Below are positions 11,338 to 22,819 of a stretch of DNA of 64,000 nucleotides, one piece after another. A program made the translations under genes and the position numbers. The notes beneath the pieces are model-generated. The model was not told the DNA's origin. It searched no databases and worked only from the letters and a program-made list of their open reading frames with translations. This DNA comes from Lumbricus terrestris (lineage: Eukaryota > Annelida > Clitellata > Crassiclitellata > Lumbricidae): NCBI GenBank assembly GCA_949752735.1, contig OX457039.1, forward strand, positions 21,870,830-21,934,829. The letters are read 5' to 3'. Within the stretch, counting starts at the first letter, position 1. Each line of letters begins with the position of its first letter.

Positions 11338-12343
11338 GGAATTATTCTGTTTTACAATTAATTGCAAGTCAGTCAGTGAATCACCTTCAATTCTCGTTCG
11401 ATATGCAACGCTTTATTTATTCTTGCAACACTACTTAATTAATATACAATTGGCAGCAACCTGTACAAATACAATTCTGCCTATAATACTTATCAGTTCA
11501 ACACAAAGTATTCCTAACACTACACAGCATTTATGGCTGGTTATCACACACTCTGCATTACTTGATATCTATCCTTTATGCTCCTGCATGTAACTAGACT
11601 ATCAGTTCAGTTCCTATTTCCTTAACTACTGCAAAAGGTCAAATCACGCTATTAATCCGTTACACGAAAGCAACGAATTAACATCAACACTTTACACTAA
11701 TTTACCACGACCACAGCAACAGTTATATTGCAAGGCTACTTCTAGCAACTCTTTCACTATATTCACGATTCTTAATACAAGCGCTAATTTATCCTTCGTT
11801 CTACCTGTAATGCGCTATATAATCTATATCAACGCGTTCCGGCCATTTTAAACATTCATTCATTTACAGATTCAGCACGCTACACTTTAATTTATTTCTA
11901 CTTCCCTGATTCCTAAGCGGTTTCGCTTATTTCGACGTTCTCCTTCCACCGGAGGCAACCAGCGGTCGTTTACTTTATTATCTATTACTTTAGTTAATTT
12001 GCTTATTAATTTAGATGCCCGAAAACTTAGTTTTAATCGAATTTCTATTCAAAAAGATGGCCTAGTCTTTCTCGTCGGTTTCACTTCTTCGCGTCTCTTC
12101 GTCCTACTGACCTAGATTGGACCAACAGCCAATCAGAAGCGACCTTTTACCGCTGTTTTAGATCACGTGCCGCTCTTGGCCAATCAGCGGCGCCCACACC
12201 TTCGCCACGTCATCTAAAAGGTCACACGTCATGCTGGCGTAATGTCTGCAGCCTCGCTCTGGTGCAGCATAGAGTTAATTAACCGTTATGGCCAACATGG
12301 ATAAAAATAAGTATAATTTTGTAGCTTTTCCCAAAACGCTACA
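10897..12343 (-). repeat. 5' LTR
   Basis: Right copy of the 1447-bp LTR. It carries the start of the leader ORF and the promoter-like region, and is followed by the TATC duplication at 12344-12347. Confidence 0.93.
11815..12215 (-). promoter_or_regulatory. Putative LTR promoter (U3)
   Basis: On the minus strand there are ACGTCA-like, ATTGG (two inverted CCAAT) and CACGTG motifs between about 12215 and 12125, then a TATA-like GATTATATAG near 11825. Order and spacing fit a polymerase II promoter with the start of R below 11800. Confidence 0.45.
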
Positions 12344-12347
12344 TATC

Positions 12348-13400
12348 TAACTGGAGACAGGCGATGAAAAGAAAAGAATTAATCAGGCAGACATCCAGAA
12401 TGAGCTAGCCTTTCAGCCACACAGGCTATCCAATACATACATACATGATGTAGGATTGTAGGTCAATGCATACTCAAATTTGCTTCAAAATTCTCCATAT
12501 ATCCCCATATTACACGCACCCTTTTTCAGTTTATGTGATCCCATCCAAAAATCACCATCCTCAGAATCTGAAAGATACAATGTACACGTAGGCCTATGTT
12601 ATCTAACTAGCATCCCGCACAGGGGTGTAGACTAAGATGGGATAGGATCGAGGAACGGAACCCGGAACTTGTGGTGGTGACGGAGATAGCTTATATCTTA
12701 TATCCCCCAAATAATTTCAGAAATATTATCACCAACATTATTATAGATTTCTACGGTGTTATCCACTGCTTGTCCATAATGATCAATTTTGATACAGATG
12801 ACAGCCTAAACTGCCACCATTACGTTGTGTACTTGTGTAAATAAAAAAAATTAAGATACTTGTATAGGGGGAATTATTCAATTCTGAAACCACGTCTCTG
12901 AGTACCAAATTATGATTGAATTTGTCGAGGTAACAGCCTAAAATGCTATTACAACAGTGGGCAAATGACTTTTTTCCAGACAATGAACGAGGGAAGAAAA
13001 TTATGAGTTTTTTTTTCAAATGACAGCTTTAAACGCCAGATTAACAGCGTGCATATGAAAAAATTAAACAATAAGGAGGAGACTCTCTAAACTCTAAAAA
13101 CCTTAGCTGTCAGCATTTAAAAAAGGCAATTTTGCTCAGATGACAGCTACAGTGTGAAAACTCAGAAATGTAAACAATGGGGAGGGCATTTATTGAAGTC
13201 TCAAACCTTGCCTTTTGGCGTAAAATTTGTGAGAAATCTTTTTAAGATCACAGTCTAAAAGTTGCCATTATAATGCTGTAAAAAATATTTAGACAATGGG
13301 ACGGGACACTTATTAAAGTCCTAAACCATGACTATCAGCACTGAAATGATGAGCAACCTCGCTAAATTACAACTTAGAACACCACCAGTGCAGTGTGGAA
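12348..13400. repeat. Old satellite-like repeat block
   Basis: From about 12690 there are five or so diverged units of 130-150 bp containing GTAAACAATGGGGAGGGCA, ATTTATTGAAGTCTCAAACC, CAGCACTGAAATGATGAGCAA and AAGATGACAGTCTAAAA-like strings. The same family is at 2810-3060. No coding potential. Confidence 0.6.
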
Positions 13401-14650
13401 ATTAAACAAAATTCGAAAATGGGATTGGTACATCACCTTCCAAAACCCCTACCCAGCTATACATGTAGGTGCTCGTGCATTGGAAATTATTGTCCTTCGG
13501 TCGCTCGTTCGTTTCCACAAACCCAGGACCAAGTCTGCGGCTATTTGTTCACACACACACATTCTGGTTCTCATGGATGAGTGACACCAGAGCTTGTAGC
13601 ATACAAAATTTCCAGCAGTCGTACCCTAAGCCAAGTCATGGTGTGGTAAAATATCATTTACATGTAGATCGGCGATGCGGCTCCTGGTTAAAACTGCTAT
13701 TACCCTAAACAGTACATATTCGTGTTGATGTGGGTGTCAGTATAGGCCTATCGATCAATAATGACCATTTGGGAGGTTTGCTAATGATATTTATCGGTCT
13801 TACATCGTATTTTGCAGTTAGTGTGTTATATTTTATACAAAATTTTAAATTAGCTCAAAGATTTTATTTCTTGGGGAAATATCTCATCTTGTCTGCTAGT
13901 TTTAGCTTTAGCAAAAACAATATCATGTTGGTCTTAATGACCAGGGTTTCAGAGCAGAAAAGCAACATTTAGACCTACCCTTACATAGGTCTACTAACGA
14001 AACTTTGGAAGTGTTCAGGAACATAGGACCATTTAACTTGATTACACTTAACAATCGTTCTGAGCTATTTCCAATTCCAGCAACAACAGAGGATCTGTAA
14101 TATAAGGGATCTTTTAAGGGATCTCTAGTCGATTAAGGATATTGAACGTCTAGCTGATTTCATTCGTTAATTTATCTGGAGATTTTGCCATGATGAACTT
14201 TTAGTCAAAGTCAAACATTGTCATAACAATTGATTTTGATCTTTAATATGAATTTTTATAAAGTCGGAAAATCTTAATATTCAAACATCTAAAGCTCCAG
14301 TCGAAGGCCAAGCGCAAAGCACCAGCTTATTAACGAGCGGTCACCAAAAGCTGCTTCCGCTTTGGGGGACAAATCCCTGGTCAAGGACTTTCTTATGTCC
14401 AGTCTCAAAATACGTCATTTATGTGCAGTTGAGAAAATTCCTTAAAATAACCCCTGGCTACGGTTACAAAGCGGAAATCCAAAAATTCTTAGACAATTGG
14501 GATATATGCATGCGAGCCATGGTTACAATGGAGATAGATGGCTTCGAAGCTATTTTTTCTATCAAAAAATTGATAACATACCTCTAAGTGGGATGAAAAT
14601 CTTCAGACCAAAACAAGAAGCAGGATGACTTATCTGATTTTTTAGTGCAA
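13401..14650. other. Nothing recognised
   Basis: AT-rich sequence without a supported gene or element. The segment 14400-14470 is an inverted relative of 3050-3140 (CCCCTGGCTACGG against CTACGGTCAGGGG). Confidence 0.5.
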
Positions 14651-15425
14651 CAAATGCGATGATTGATGCAAATATCTAGTTTCGGGGGGGGATAATCTGA
14701 AATCGGTTTCAAGTTACCGGGGGGGAATTTTTAGTCTGAAAAAAGAAATGTCGAAAGAAAAATATGGGGGGCATTGCCCTCAGCCTCTGCATCTATGCCA
14801 ATGACTGTAATGATCAGTACTTGATGTAGAAACTCAAAGATCTTTTAGTTGTAGTCTATTACATCCTTCATTCAATATAAATCTTCGTTTTGTATTTTTC
14901 TTAGAATTTATTGGGGGATGTGCCACAATTACCCCCAGAGTCTACTTAGGGTACACAAGCATACTAATTATAATGTCTTGATACCAAGAAATTGATTAGC
15001 ATAGAACTTCTAATGGTTTGTTAAATTTTTTCCTGGCACCAATTTTTGCCTGAATAACAGGAAAAGGTCCGAAGAAAAAATTGTTGGGGGGGGGGACATT
15101 TCCCCTCTGTCCCGTCCCTATGCCATAACCGAACAGCACTTGATGTATAAACTAAAAGATCTTTTATTTGCATTACATCTTTATACACATATAAATCTTC
15201 GTTTTGCATTTTGCTTAGAACACAAGGGAGACAAGTGCCCCAATTGCCCCCAAAGTTCACTGTCGGTATATAGTATACTTATTAAAGTTCTGAAACCGAT
15301 AGATTATTTAACATTGTTGTTAGAAGACATAATTTTCTACTATGTTGAAGTCATCAGCAATCCGGCAATATATATATAAAACACAGTTTAACACACGAAA
15401 AATCATTATATTTCCCCCCCCCCCC
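14650..15425. repeat. Two tandem diverged copies of a ~320-bp repeat
   Basis: 14800-14960 and 15110-15270 share TTGATGTA.AAACT.AAAGAT, CTTTTA.TTG and AATCTTCGTTTTG..TTTT. A third partial relative is at 26790-26870. G and C runs at 14686, 15086 and 15415 flank the units. 14690-14730 is also related to 39960-40050. Confidence 0.5.
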
Positions 15426-15777
15426 CATTTTGGGGGGTGATCCCATGGTCCGATTTTTTTCGATTTTGGGTATGTTACTCAGTTAAATGATTCTGAGCAG
15501 AAAACCGTTTAAAGACCTTCTGAAGCATTTTTGCCCAGGTCAAACTGTAAATGGCCTGGACTATGCTGGATTATTTAAGGAAGCTATAGGCCTATAGGCC
15601 TAGAGTGTAATAATTATTTATTTAGCGTATGCAGTTCGCGCTAAGCCAGCATACAACAGCCTCATCAGCAACGTGGAGTGCGGTTAATCCGCCCGGGAAA
15701 CAAGTTGTTGTACAGTCATTAACGATGTGGGACATAGTTTGAATTTCTCCACAGTTGCAGAAAGGGGACGTAGCCTG

Positions 15778-16911
15778 TAGGGAATGTAATCCCGGGGCAC
15801 TTGCTCAATCCCGGGATTCCGGGATTATGAATGAGTCAATCCCGGGATACCGGGATCCCGGGATTGGCTTATAATGGCAATTTAAAAAATTCTTAGACAT
15901 AGTATAATAATAGGCCAAATACAGTACAGCTTTCTCTTTGCTATAGGCACTTCAACGGGGATCAATTATGACTGGCGCAAGGGCTTTAGTCAGTGGTCCC
16001 TGGCAGCAGTGAGGTTTGTTTGAAACTTAATAGTGATAGGCCTAAGACCAGTGGTTTCTATCCCCACTAAACAAACAAGTTAGAACCCTCTCCTCCCCGC
16101 CCTGGCCTGCCCTCTCATGTCTCTCCTTTGACCTAGATTACCGTGAGATGAGCTCATATCATTCCCCCCCTCTTTAACTGGGCCTAAGTTGCGATCACTC
16201 TGAATAGGGTAATTAACCTCTGCATACGACGACCCGGAATTAGGTCAGAGGATACGATGTGACCAATGCACCGAATGCCCACAGCGCGAGGAGCACAACA
16301 GGTAGCATGCTAGTCAAGATTCACCAGTGAGTGACTGATCTTGCAGGCTAGCTTAGCTGCAGTCCACTGATATTAAGGCAACAAGAGCCCGTCTGTATGC
16401 TGTCCAGGTCCTTTCACTCACCAATCGGGGTAATTATACGGGCGGGGATGTCATCAACACGCGTCAATCGGAGTTAGGCCCTTTGACGTCGCAGGCCTAG
16501 TCGGTCAGCTCTGCTAGCATCTGACATCTGTTTATCTTCTATCAGTCAACTGAATGCTGTGTGGATGATTGTTGTGGAGGACTCTATCTGTATACATGAA
16601 CCAAGCAAGGAATGGGAGGGAGCAAACCGAAACCTCCTTCCTGATCACTCAGAAACGCCTAACTCCAGTCACCCCTCTGGGTTTTCTGCTGGCTGCCAGC
16701 TTACCTTCAGGGCGTCTGCTTATCCGTCGTTTTGGCGTCTATTGACTGAGGAATTGTTGCAAAATTGGTCAAGTAATTTAGTAAAAAATCCGAATTTTGG
16801 GTAATCCCGAAAAACGGGATTCCATGTTTGTCAATCCCGGGATTACGGGATTGTAAAATGTCCGGGATTCCAGGGATCCCGGTATTCGGGATCCCGGGAT
16901 TACATTCCCTA
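15778..16911. mobile_element. Non-autonomous hAT element (1134 bp)
   Basis: TIRs TAGGGAATGTAATCCCGGG at both ends, an 8-bp duplication GTAGCCTG at 15770-15777 and 16912-16919, and perfect restoration of the LINE frame on removal. The ends carry several degenerate copies of AATCCCGGGATT. The interior has no transposase that I can see. Confidence 0.93.
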
Positions 16912-17046
16912 GTAGCCTGCTTCCAACGAAATTGATTTGCCGCACAGCGGCCCTGACCGGATCTGAACTGGTTCAGTGCGGACCAGAGACGACGTGGTAG
17001 GTTGAAGCCAGACAGACGGCACGGACACGAGGGAATGGTTTACAAC

Positions 17047-17299
17047 CAGTGGCGGCGCCAGGATTTCAGTTTCGGGGGGCTGAAGCCCGCGGCAAAAATT
17101 TCACATTTTCGCCGCCAAAATTTCTGACTTTTTTTAGTCGTCAGCCGAAATTTTTTGAAAATTTTCCGTTTTCGCTGCCAAAATTTCTGACGACCTTTTT
17201 TTAGTCGTCAGCCGAAAATCGTGGATATTTCAATGTAAATAGTCCGGATGGCCTTTTTTAGGGGGCTGAGCCCCCCAGCCCCCCCTAGCGCCGCCACTG
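17047..17299. mobile_element. hAT MITE (253 bp)
   Basis: Ends CAGTGGCGGCGCC and GCGCCGCCACTG, with the 8-bp duplication TTTACAAC at 17039-17046 and 17300-17307. GC-rich ends flank a short T-rich core with repeated TTAGTCGTCAGCCGAAA. Confidence 0.93.
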
Positions 17300-17415
17300 T
17301 TTACAACATCAATTGCCGACCACTTAGCACTCCAGTCCGAATTGGCTTTCATGTGCACCGGTGGATTCAGCCAAACGGGCCGTCTCGACGGTAGACGCAC
17401 TGCTGGATGGAACAT

Positions 17416-18066
17416 CGCGCCTATAGAACTACATAGTTCTATGTCCACTTTTTGCGAAACTGAGAAAAACGAATTTTAAGATTTGGTGACGAAAATGTTT
17501 TTCCTTGTTTCATTGATGGCGATTAAATTTACATTTTCGGACAACACTGTTTTTTCATAGTATGATCATAAAATTTATTTTGATCATAATTTAAATTAAA
17601 TATGAGTAATTTATATATAAATATGGCAGGGGTGACAATTTTTGCACATAGAGCAGTATAGCATTAGTAATGGACACACAAAAACTATACGATTGCGTAC
17701 TATGTCCACTAGCAACTCTGTTACGCAACAATTTTGAAGCCACGTCGTACTGTCATATTTCCGTTTGGCTTGAACTTTTTCACAGAATACTATTATATTT
17801 CTTAAAAGCTATCGTTTTAACCTTAGATTCGCACTGCCGGTTAAAACAATCGTCTACATTTCGGTTTTTTTGCAATTTGCCTAAGCGTCACATTACTTAA
17901 ATCAACAACACGTGACCCTGTTAGGGTCACGTGGTCTAATCTCTCACTGCTATTGGCCATGGACATAACGCTGTATAGAAATATTTCACACATCCATAAA
18001 TCGCTGCTATTTTTGAGGACATAGCCCATGTCACCTAACAACCACGTGACACAAATTACACTTTCT
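17416..18066. repeat. Left part of element A
   Basis: Non-coding. Contains a 25-bp hairpin CACGTGACCCT-gtt-AGGGTCACGTG at about 17911-17935 and GAGGACATAGCCCATGTCAC at 18015, which recurs in the right part of A at 47374. Confidence 0.75.
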
Positions 18067-18078
18067 ATTGGTTGTGGA

Positions 18079-18495
18079 GGATAGCGAAGGCAACAGGAGC
18101 ATTGGCGGCCTTCGGGAACCTATGGAGGAGTCGCGAAATCAGCATAAAAACAAAAATAGAAATTATAAAGACATGCATATTTAGCATATTACTATATGCA
18201 TGCGAGACATGGACTCTACGTAAGCGGGATACAAACAAACTATTGGCATTTGAAATGAGATGTTACAGGAGGATATTACACATCAGATGGGAGCAGAAAA
18301 TAACAAATCTGGAGGTGCGCGCACGTGTCGGAAACAAGAAAAACATCAAGCAAATAATAATGGAAAGAAAACTTAACTTTTTTGGACATGTGTGCCGAAT
18401 GGGAAATGAGAGACTCATCAAGCAAACTATTTTTGGGATGATGGACGGAGCAGGGATTAGGGGAAGACCGTGTAGGGAATGGCTGGATGACATTA
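18079..18495 (+). pseudogene. 5'-truncated LINE, C-terminal coding part 1
   Basis: Open frame for about 140 codons: ALAAFGNLWRSREISIKTKI, FSILLYACETWTLRKRDTN, AFEMRCYRRILHIRWEQKI, NFFGHVCRMGNERLIKQ and GRPCREWLDDITDW. This is the post-RT region (LLYACETW, CxRRIL, W..FGHV.RM, GRP..W.D) typical of RTE-like 'endonuclease-reverse transcriptase' LINEs. The frame is cut by the 19.7-kb element at 18504 and resumes at 38185. The 12-bp duplication ATTGGTTGTGGA at 18067-18078 and 38318-38329 marks the original insertion. Its small size (about 560 bp without the insert) shows strong 5' truncation. Confidence 0.88.
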
Positions 18496-18503
18496 CAGAT
18501 TGG

Positions 18504-18535
18504 GGGTAATACGAATCCTCGGGGCGGGGCGGATC
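18504..18535 (+). repeat. Left TIR of Mutator-like element
   Basis: 32 bp identical to the reverse complement of 38153-38184. It merges directly into the 42-bp unit array, whose core (CTCGGGGCAGATCGACGGGG) resembles the TIR interior (CTCGGGGCGGGGCGGATC). Confidence 0.93.
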
Positions 18536-19215
18536 GGCGGGGCGGGGCAAAAACACTACGAATCCTCGGGGCAGATCGACGGGCAGGGCACAAGCAACGA
18601 GTGCTCGGGGCGGTTCGGGGCAAATCGACGGAGCAGGCACAAACAACGAATGTGAACAGGTCGGATAGACGGGGCAAGGCAAAAACATAAATAATCCACG
18701 ACGGGGTAGGGTAAAGGCATAGCACATGCTCGAGGCAGATCGACGGGGCAGCGAAAAAACATAACACATGCCCGGGGCAGAACGACAGGGCAGGGTAAAA
18801 CATAACACATGCTCGGGGCAAATCGACGGGGCAGCGAAAAAACAACACATGCTCGGGGCAGATTGACTGGGCAGGGTAAAAAATATAACACATGCTCGGG
18901 GCAAATCGACGGGGCGGGCAGCGAAAAAAAATTACCCATGCTCGGGGCAGATCGACGGGGCAGGGTAAAAACATAACACATGCTCGGGGCAGATCGACGG
19001 GGCAGCAAAAAACATAACACATGCTCGGGGCAGATCGACGGGGCAGCGAAAAAACATAACACATGCTCGGGGCAGATCGACGGAGCAGCGAAAAAACATA
19101 ACACATGCTCGGGGCAGGTCGACGGGGCAGCGAAAAAGCATAACACATGTTCGGGGCAGATCGACGGGGCAGCGAAAAAACATAACACATGCTCGGGGCA
19201 GATCGACGGGGCATG
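18536..19215 (+). repeat. Left subterminal array of ~42-bp GC-rich units
   Basis: Tandem units of the form CTCGGGGCAGATCGACGGGG followed by CAGCGAAAAAACATAACACATG. The first units next to the TIR are the most divergent; the inner ones (18960-19215) are near-identical. The unit length is a multiple of three, so several frames stay open; I treat these as non-coding. Confidence 0.93.
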
Positions 19216-20200
19216 CATGCAAACATAGGCGAAAATTTTTTTGAGCCTTTTTTGATAGGAGAGTTATTGAAATTACCTCTGTTCATAGGCGGAGACTTGT
19301 TCATGGTTTTAGGGGACTGTCAGATGTATATACATGAACTGATAGGGGCGTGTCGTTCAATATGTATATGATGGAATAACTTATATTATATATATATATA
19401 TATATATATATCATGTCATAGACTAGGTAATGATTGGACACCAGAACATTAGCAATTAGCCAATCAAATTGTATAATAGGATTTTATATTGTTTGTCTGT
19501 GTATATATGTCTTGAATTTACATAATAAAATTAGTCAGACTCTAATCTTTGTTGGAGTGGTGACTCGTGGAGCTGTAAGCAGTCACTGAGGTGGCTGGGG
19601 CTTACAGGGACGTACTCGCAGTCAAAGGCCGATCGCCGAGCAGGGAAGGGCCGATGGGACTTGGGGAGGGTATGTGCTCCTAACCATTTTCGAATATTTT
19701 CTTGCCACACTGCGATGGTAGCATCTTAGGTTGCAATTTTTACGAAATTGTCGTGGTTTAAGACTTGAAAGCATCCCTGCTGTTGTTTTTAAAATTTTCC
19801 ACACGACATGAAATAGTGACATTTTCAACTGTTATCTCATCAAAATTTTCCATTATTTCATTGTTTAAAGACACGATTTAATACTTCCAAAAATGTTCTT
19901 CCCAATTGTTTAAAAGATTTGATCACTCTTTGGATCAACATGTAATTCTTCTTGAATCCACAAGAATAAAAGCACAATCTTCGTTAGCATGGGCATCTTG
20001 GAGCAGTCTCCCCTAATTAGGTCTACACTCAACAGACTCAAATTTTGCACAAGAAATAAAAAAATCTGCCTACATTAACCACTATTTAGTGAGCCAATAT
20101 TGACATTGTGAAAGATAGTTTTTCAAATAGTTATCATAGACAATTAATTTAGTCAGGGCTGTTAATAGCCTATGTTAATTAACGCATACAAAACAACATC
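19216..20200. other. Non-coding, with (TA)n tract
   Basis: No gene recognised. A pure TA microsatellite lies at about 19384-19411. Confidence 0.6.
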
Positions 20201-22440
20201 CAGCTTTTTTTAATGCAAAAAAAGTAAAAAGCACAACATATCTCGAGGAGAGTTCTTCTCACTATCTCTTAAACAGCCTTGGCACGTCGGTTGAAACAGA
20301 ACTCGGCAAAAATATAAAAGTATTTCTTTAAAAAACCCATCCACACTTCAAAAGGATATTTGCAAAAAGTCAAAGGCAAAACAAGTCACGAAAAGAAACA
20401 TGTTGTCACTATTATTATTATTATTATCAAACGTCCACACTGCAAAACCATATCGACAAAAAGGAAAGAGCACAATATGTCACCAAAAGAAACATATACA
20501 GAGTGGGCCATAAACAACTAACCCCAACCGCTTTTAACCGATATCGTGGCCAAAAATAATAATTTTAAAATGAAACTTTACAGTCTTAAAGACAATTCAT
20601 ATTTACGTACAATTCTCAAAGTTCAAAAAAATATTTCAAACAGAACAAAAGTTATATAACTTTTAGTAAGGCCACCCACCGTTTTTTAACATTTAGAAAC
20701 GCAACAAAAAACAAAATAAAACCGATGTAATTATTCCCACCAATAACTTGGCCGGAAGTAAGAATTTCAAAATGATATCTTACAGGCTTAAAGACAATTC
20801 ATGTCTACACATGATGGCCAGATTTCAGCAAAAGATTTCAAACAGAATAAAAGTTACATCACTTTTAATGAGACCACCCACCGTTTTGACCATTGAAAAA
20901 CGTAACGCAGCAAAAAGTAGCAAAAGCACGATTTTATTAAGGTAAAGGGGTTAAGACAAGTTAAGCAAGATCCTGACGATATGAGCAACCTTTACTCTGA
21001 TAAACAGTGATCTCGAGCGCAAAAATTAAGAGTTGAGAGTTAAGAGATTTGCCGTGAATGAAAGGAGATTGTTCTAATTTCATTGTGAAAGCCAATGGCA
21101 CAAAATCTCCGGATTTCAACCTCATGGATTGACACTCAATTGCAGAGAGCTAAGCTGGAGAAATATCACAATCTGCAACCAAAACCAGGAGCGGTAAGAG
21201 AATTGATGGGCGCATTGGAGTTAATATGGGAAGATTTGCCTTTGTAACGCATCAACAGGGCCATCAAGAACTTTGCAAAGACACTCAAAAGAAGTTTTGC
21301 ACTGGTCGTGGGCACATTGAACACAAGTTGTGGAGCACAAATAAGATCATTTGACAACAGTTATTTCAGATTTGACTTAATAAAATCTTTTTTCTCACTT
21401 TTTGCTGCGTTACGTTTTTGAATCGTTAAAAAACGGTGGGTGGCCTCACTAAAAGTTGTGTAACTTTTGTTGGGTTTGAAATATTTTGATGAAATCTGGC
21501 CATCATGTGTAAATATGAATTGTCTTTCAGACTGTTTAAAAAACCGTAGGGGGTTGCTTTTTATGGCCTACCCTGTAGTCGCTATATCTGAGGTAGCCAT
21601 GGCAATTCGCCTACACACAGAACTTAGGAAAAAATGCAATTAATCCTTACTATGATCAGACACATGTCCAAACTTTACAATCATGCATAAAAAGGAAAGA
21701 GCACAACATGTCATCAAACGAAACACATCATCACTGTATTTCAGGCGCACCATGACAAGTCCTTTAAATGCAAAACATTGTATAAATATGCAAGTAATCT
21801 TTCCCACTGTGAGACATATTATGTCCGCACTTCAAAACCATACGTAGGCCAACAAAACGTAAAGGGCACAATATGTCACTAAAAGAAACATCTAGTCACT
21901 ATATCTGAGTTAGCCATGTATATCACTTAAACACAAAACTTTCCATATAATTATGCAAGTAAGATGTCCAGAGTTTAAAATCACATGTACACGAAGTAAC
22001 GATCCTAACCATCATTCCATGTAAACAATCATCATATTTCTACAACTGATACAGCTACGGCAAGTAATTTAAATTCATAGCACTGTAGAAATCTGAAAGC
22101 AATCTTTACTACCGTGAGACAAACGTTCACACTTCAAAACCATACGTAGAACTGCAAAAAGTAAAGAGCACAAGATGTCACAAAAAGAAATACGTAGTCA
22201 CTCTATCTGCGGTAGCCATGGCAATTTGCTCAAACACAGGACTTTACAAAAATGTTTCAGTAATCCTTACAAATATGATACTGATAACACATACAAAAAC
22301 GTGAGGAGCCCACCATCTCACCGAATGAAACACACCATCATTATATCTCAGGCAGCCATGGCAACTCATTTAAAAACAGAACTTTACAGAAAATGTGCAA
22401 GTAATCCCTGCTACCATGAGGCAAATACAAAATATAAATC
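20200..22440. repeat. Degenerate tandem repeat block interrupted by a mariner
   Basis: Diverged units share 'CAAAACCATA', 'AAAGAGCACAA.ATGTCA', 'AAAAGAAACAT' and 'GTAGCCATGGCAA'. Copies are seen near 20340, 20450, 21690, 21840, 22140 and 22300. The unit length is about 200-300 bp and irregular. No coding sequence. Confidence 0.6.
20508..21577 (+). mobile_element. Decayed mariner transposon
   Basis: The ends are inverted copies over some 200 bp: ACAGAGTGGGCCATAAA at the left and the complement of TACAGGGTAGGCCATAAA at the right, with matching CCACCCACCGTTTT and GACAATTCAT.T segments. The left repeat is present twice (20508-20735 and 20735-20945). Between them the plus strand has remnants of a transposase C-terminus: KSPDFNLMD, then LRELMGALELIWEDLPL and INRAIKNFAKTLKRSF. 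PDFNxMD is the region around the third catalytic Asp in mariner transposases. Stops and frameshifts make it inactive. A related end fragment is at 54670-54905. Confidence 0.75.
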
Positions 22441-22575
22441 TATAAGCACATACGTATATATATATATACACATAGACACATACACATATACACACATACA
22501 TACATACATCCATACGCACACACACCCATATATGCACACACAAACACAGCCATATACACACATACACGCATAGAA
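22440..22575. repeat. Alternating purine-pyrimidine microsatellite
   Basis: Interspersed TA, CA and CATA units (ATATATATATACACATAGAC and so on), immediately downstream of the protease gene. Confidence 0.85.
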
Positions 22576-22585
22576 ACACCTATTC

Positions 22586-22819
22586 TCATCTGTCCACTAG
22601 GTCTTGGACACGACTCAAGTCACTCAACCGTTCTGGTGGTGTTTGGTTCTTTCTGAGCCATGTCTCAACTATCGTCCTTCTGACTTCCTCCTGCACGGGC
22701 GCCTTAAGGTACTTTTGGCTGTCCTGGTATTGTAGATCGTTTTGTGAGCTTTGCACTACTTGGGGCAGCGATTTTCGGTATTGGTAATTCAATAACATTT
22801 TACTGTGTAACTTGTCCAT
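22586..22819 (-). CDS. Small ORF overlapping the end of the protease gene (77 aa)
   Basis: An ATG at 22819 opens MDKLHSKMLLNYQYRKS to RVQDLVDR with balanced amino-acid use (VQEEVRRTIVETWLRKNQ). A strong acceptor-like tract (CACACCCTGCAG|G) ends at 22822, so this could be an alternative last exon that replaces the protease C-terminus, or a chance ORF. It overlaps the protease stop by 20 nt in another frame. No family recognised. Confidence 0.35.
   Translation of the reverse strand: MDKLHSKMLLNYQYRKSLPQVVQSSQNDLQYQDSQKYLKAPVQEEVRRTIVETWLRKNQTPPERLSDLSRVQDLVDR

Larger units (their letters stand above)
4563..12343 (-). mobile_element. Complete non-autonomous LTR retrotransposon with gag but no pol
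   Basis: Two direct repeats of exactly 1447 bp (4563-6009 and 10897-12343), which look identical wherever compared, begin TGTT and end ACA on the plus strand. They are flanked by a 4-bp TATC duplication at 4559-4562 and 12344-12347. The element is read on the minus strand: 5' LTR on the right, a primer binding site at 10894-10877, a leader ORF, a gag ORF, about 2.7 kb of non-coding sequence with tandem repeats, a purine tract at 6022-6010, then the 3' LTR. No protease, reverse transcriptase, RNase H or integrase is present, so it must be mobilised in trans. Identical LTRs and an open gag imply a very recent insertion. The gag type points to the Ty3/gypsy group; this is inference. Confidence 0.93.
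15612..17415 (-). pseudogene. LINE C-terminal end, split by two hAT elements (part 1)
   Basis: Reading the minus strand and skipping the inserts at 17047-17299 and 15778-16911, one LINE tail appears: LPSRRPVWLNPPVHMKANSD, WSAKWSAIDVV, then after a frameshift LSGFNLPRRLWSALNQFRSG, QGRCAANQFRWKQATSPFCN, CGEIQTMSHIVNDC, FPGGLTALHVADEAVV and a TAG/TAA-type end near 15612. The motif C-x-C-G-E-x-Q-T-M-x-H-I-V is the zinc-knuckle-like tail of jockey-type LINE polymerases. The upstream part of the same ORF sits at 47472-47573, beyond a 30-kb insertion. Truncated, frameshifted and interrupted three times, it is dead. Confidence 0.85.

Noticed and set aside
16559..16804. 81-codon ORF inside the hAT element
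   Set aside because: No transposase motif; runs into the TIR-like repeats.
18536..19215. CRISPR-like repeat array
   Set aside because: Units abut with no unique spacers, the host is eukaryotic, and the array belongs to a transposon end.
18276..19304. Minus-strand ORFs of 213-342 codons over the left array
   Set aside because: Same artefact as the right array, and part of the frame is antisense to the LINE coding region.
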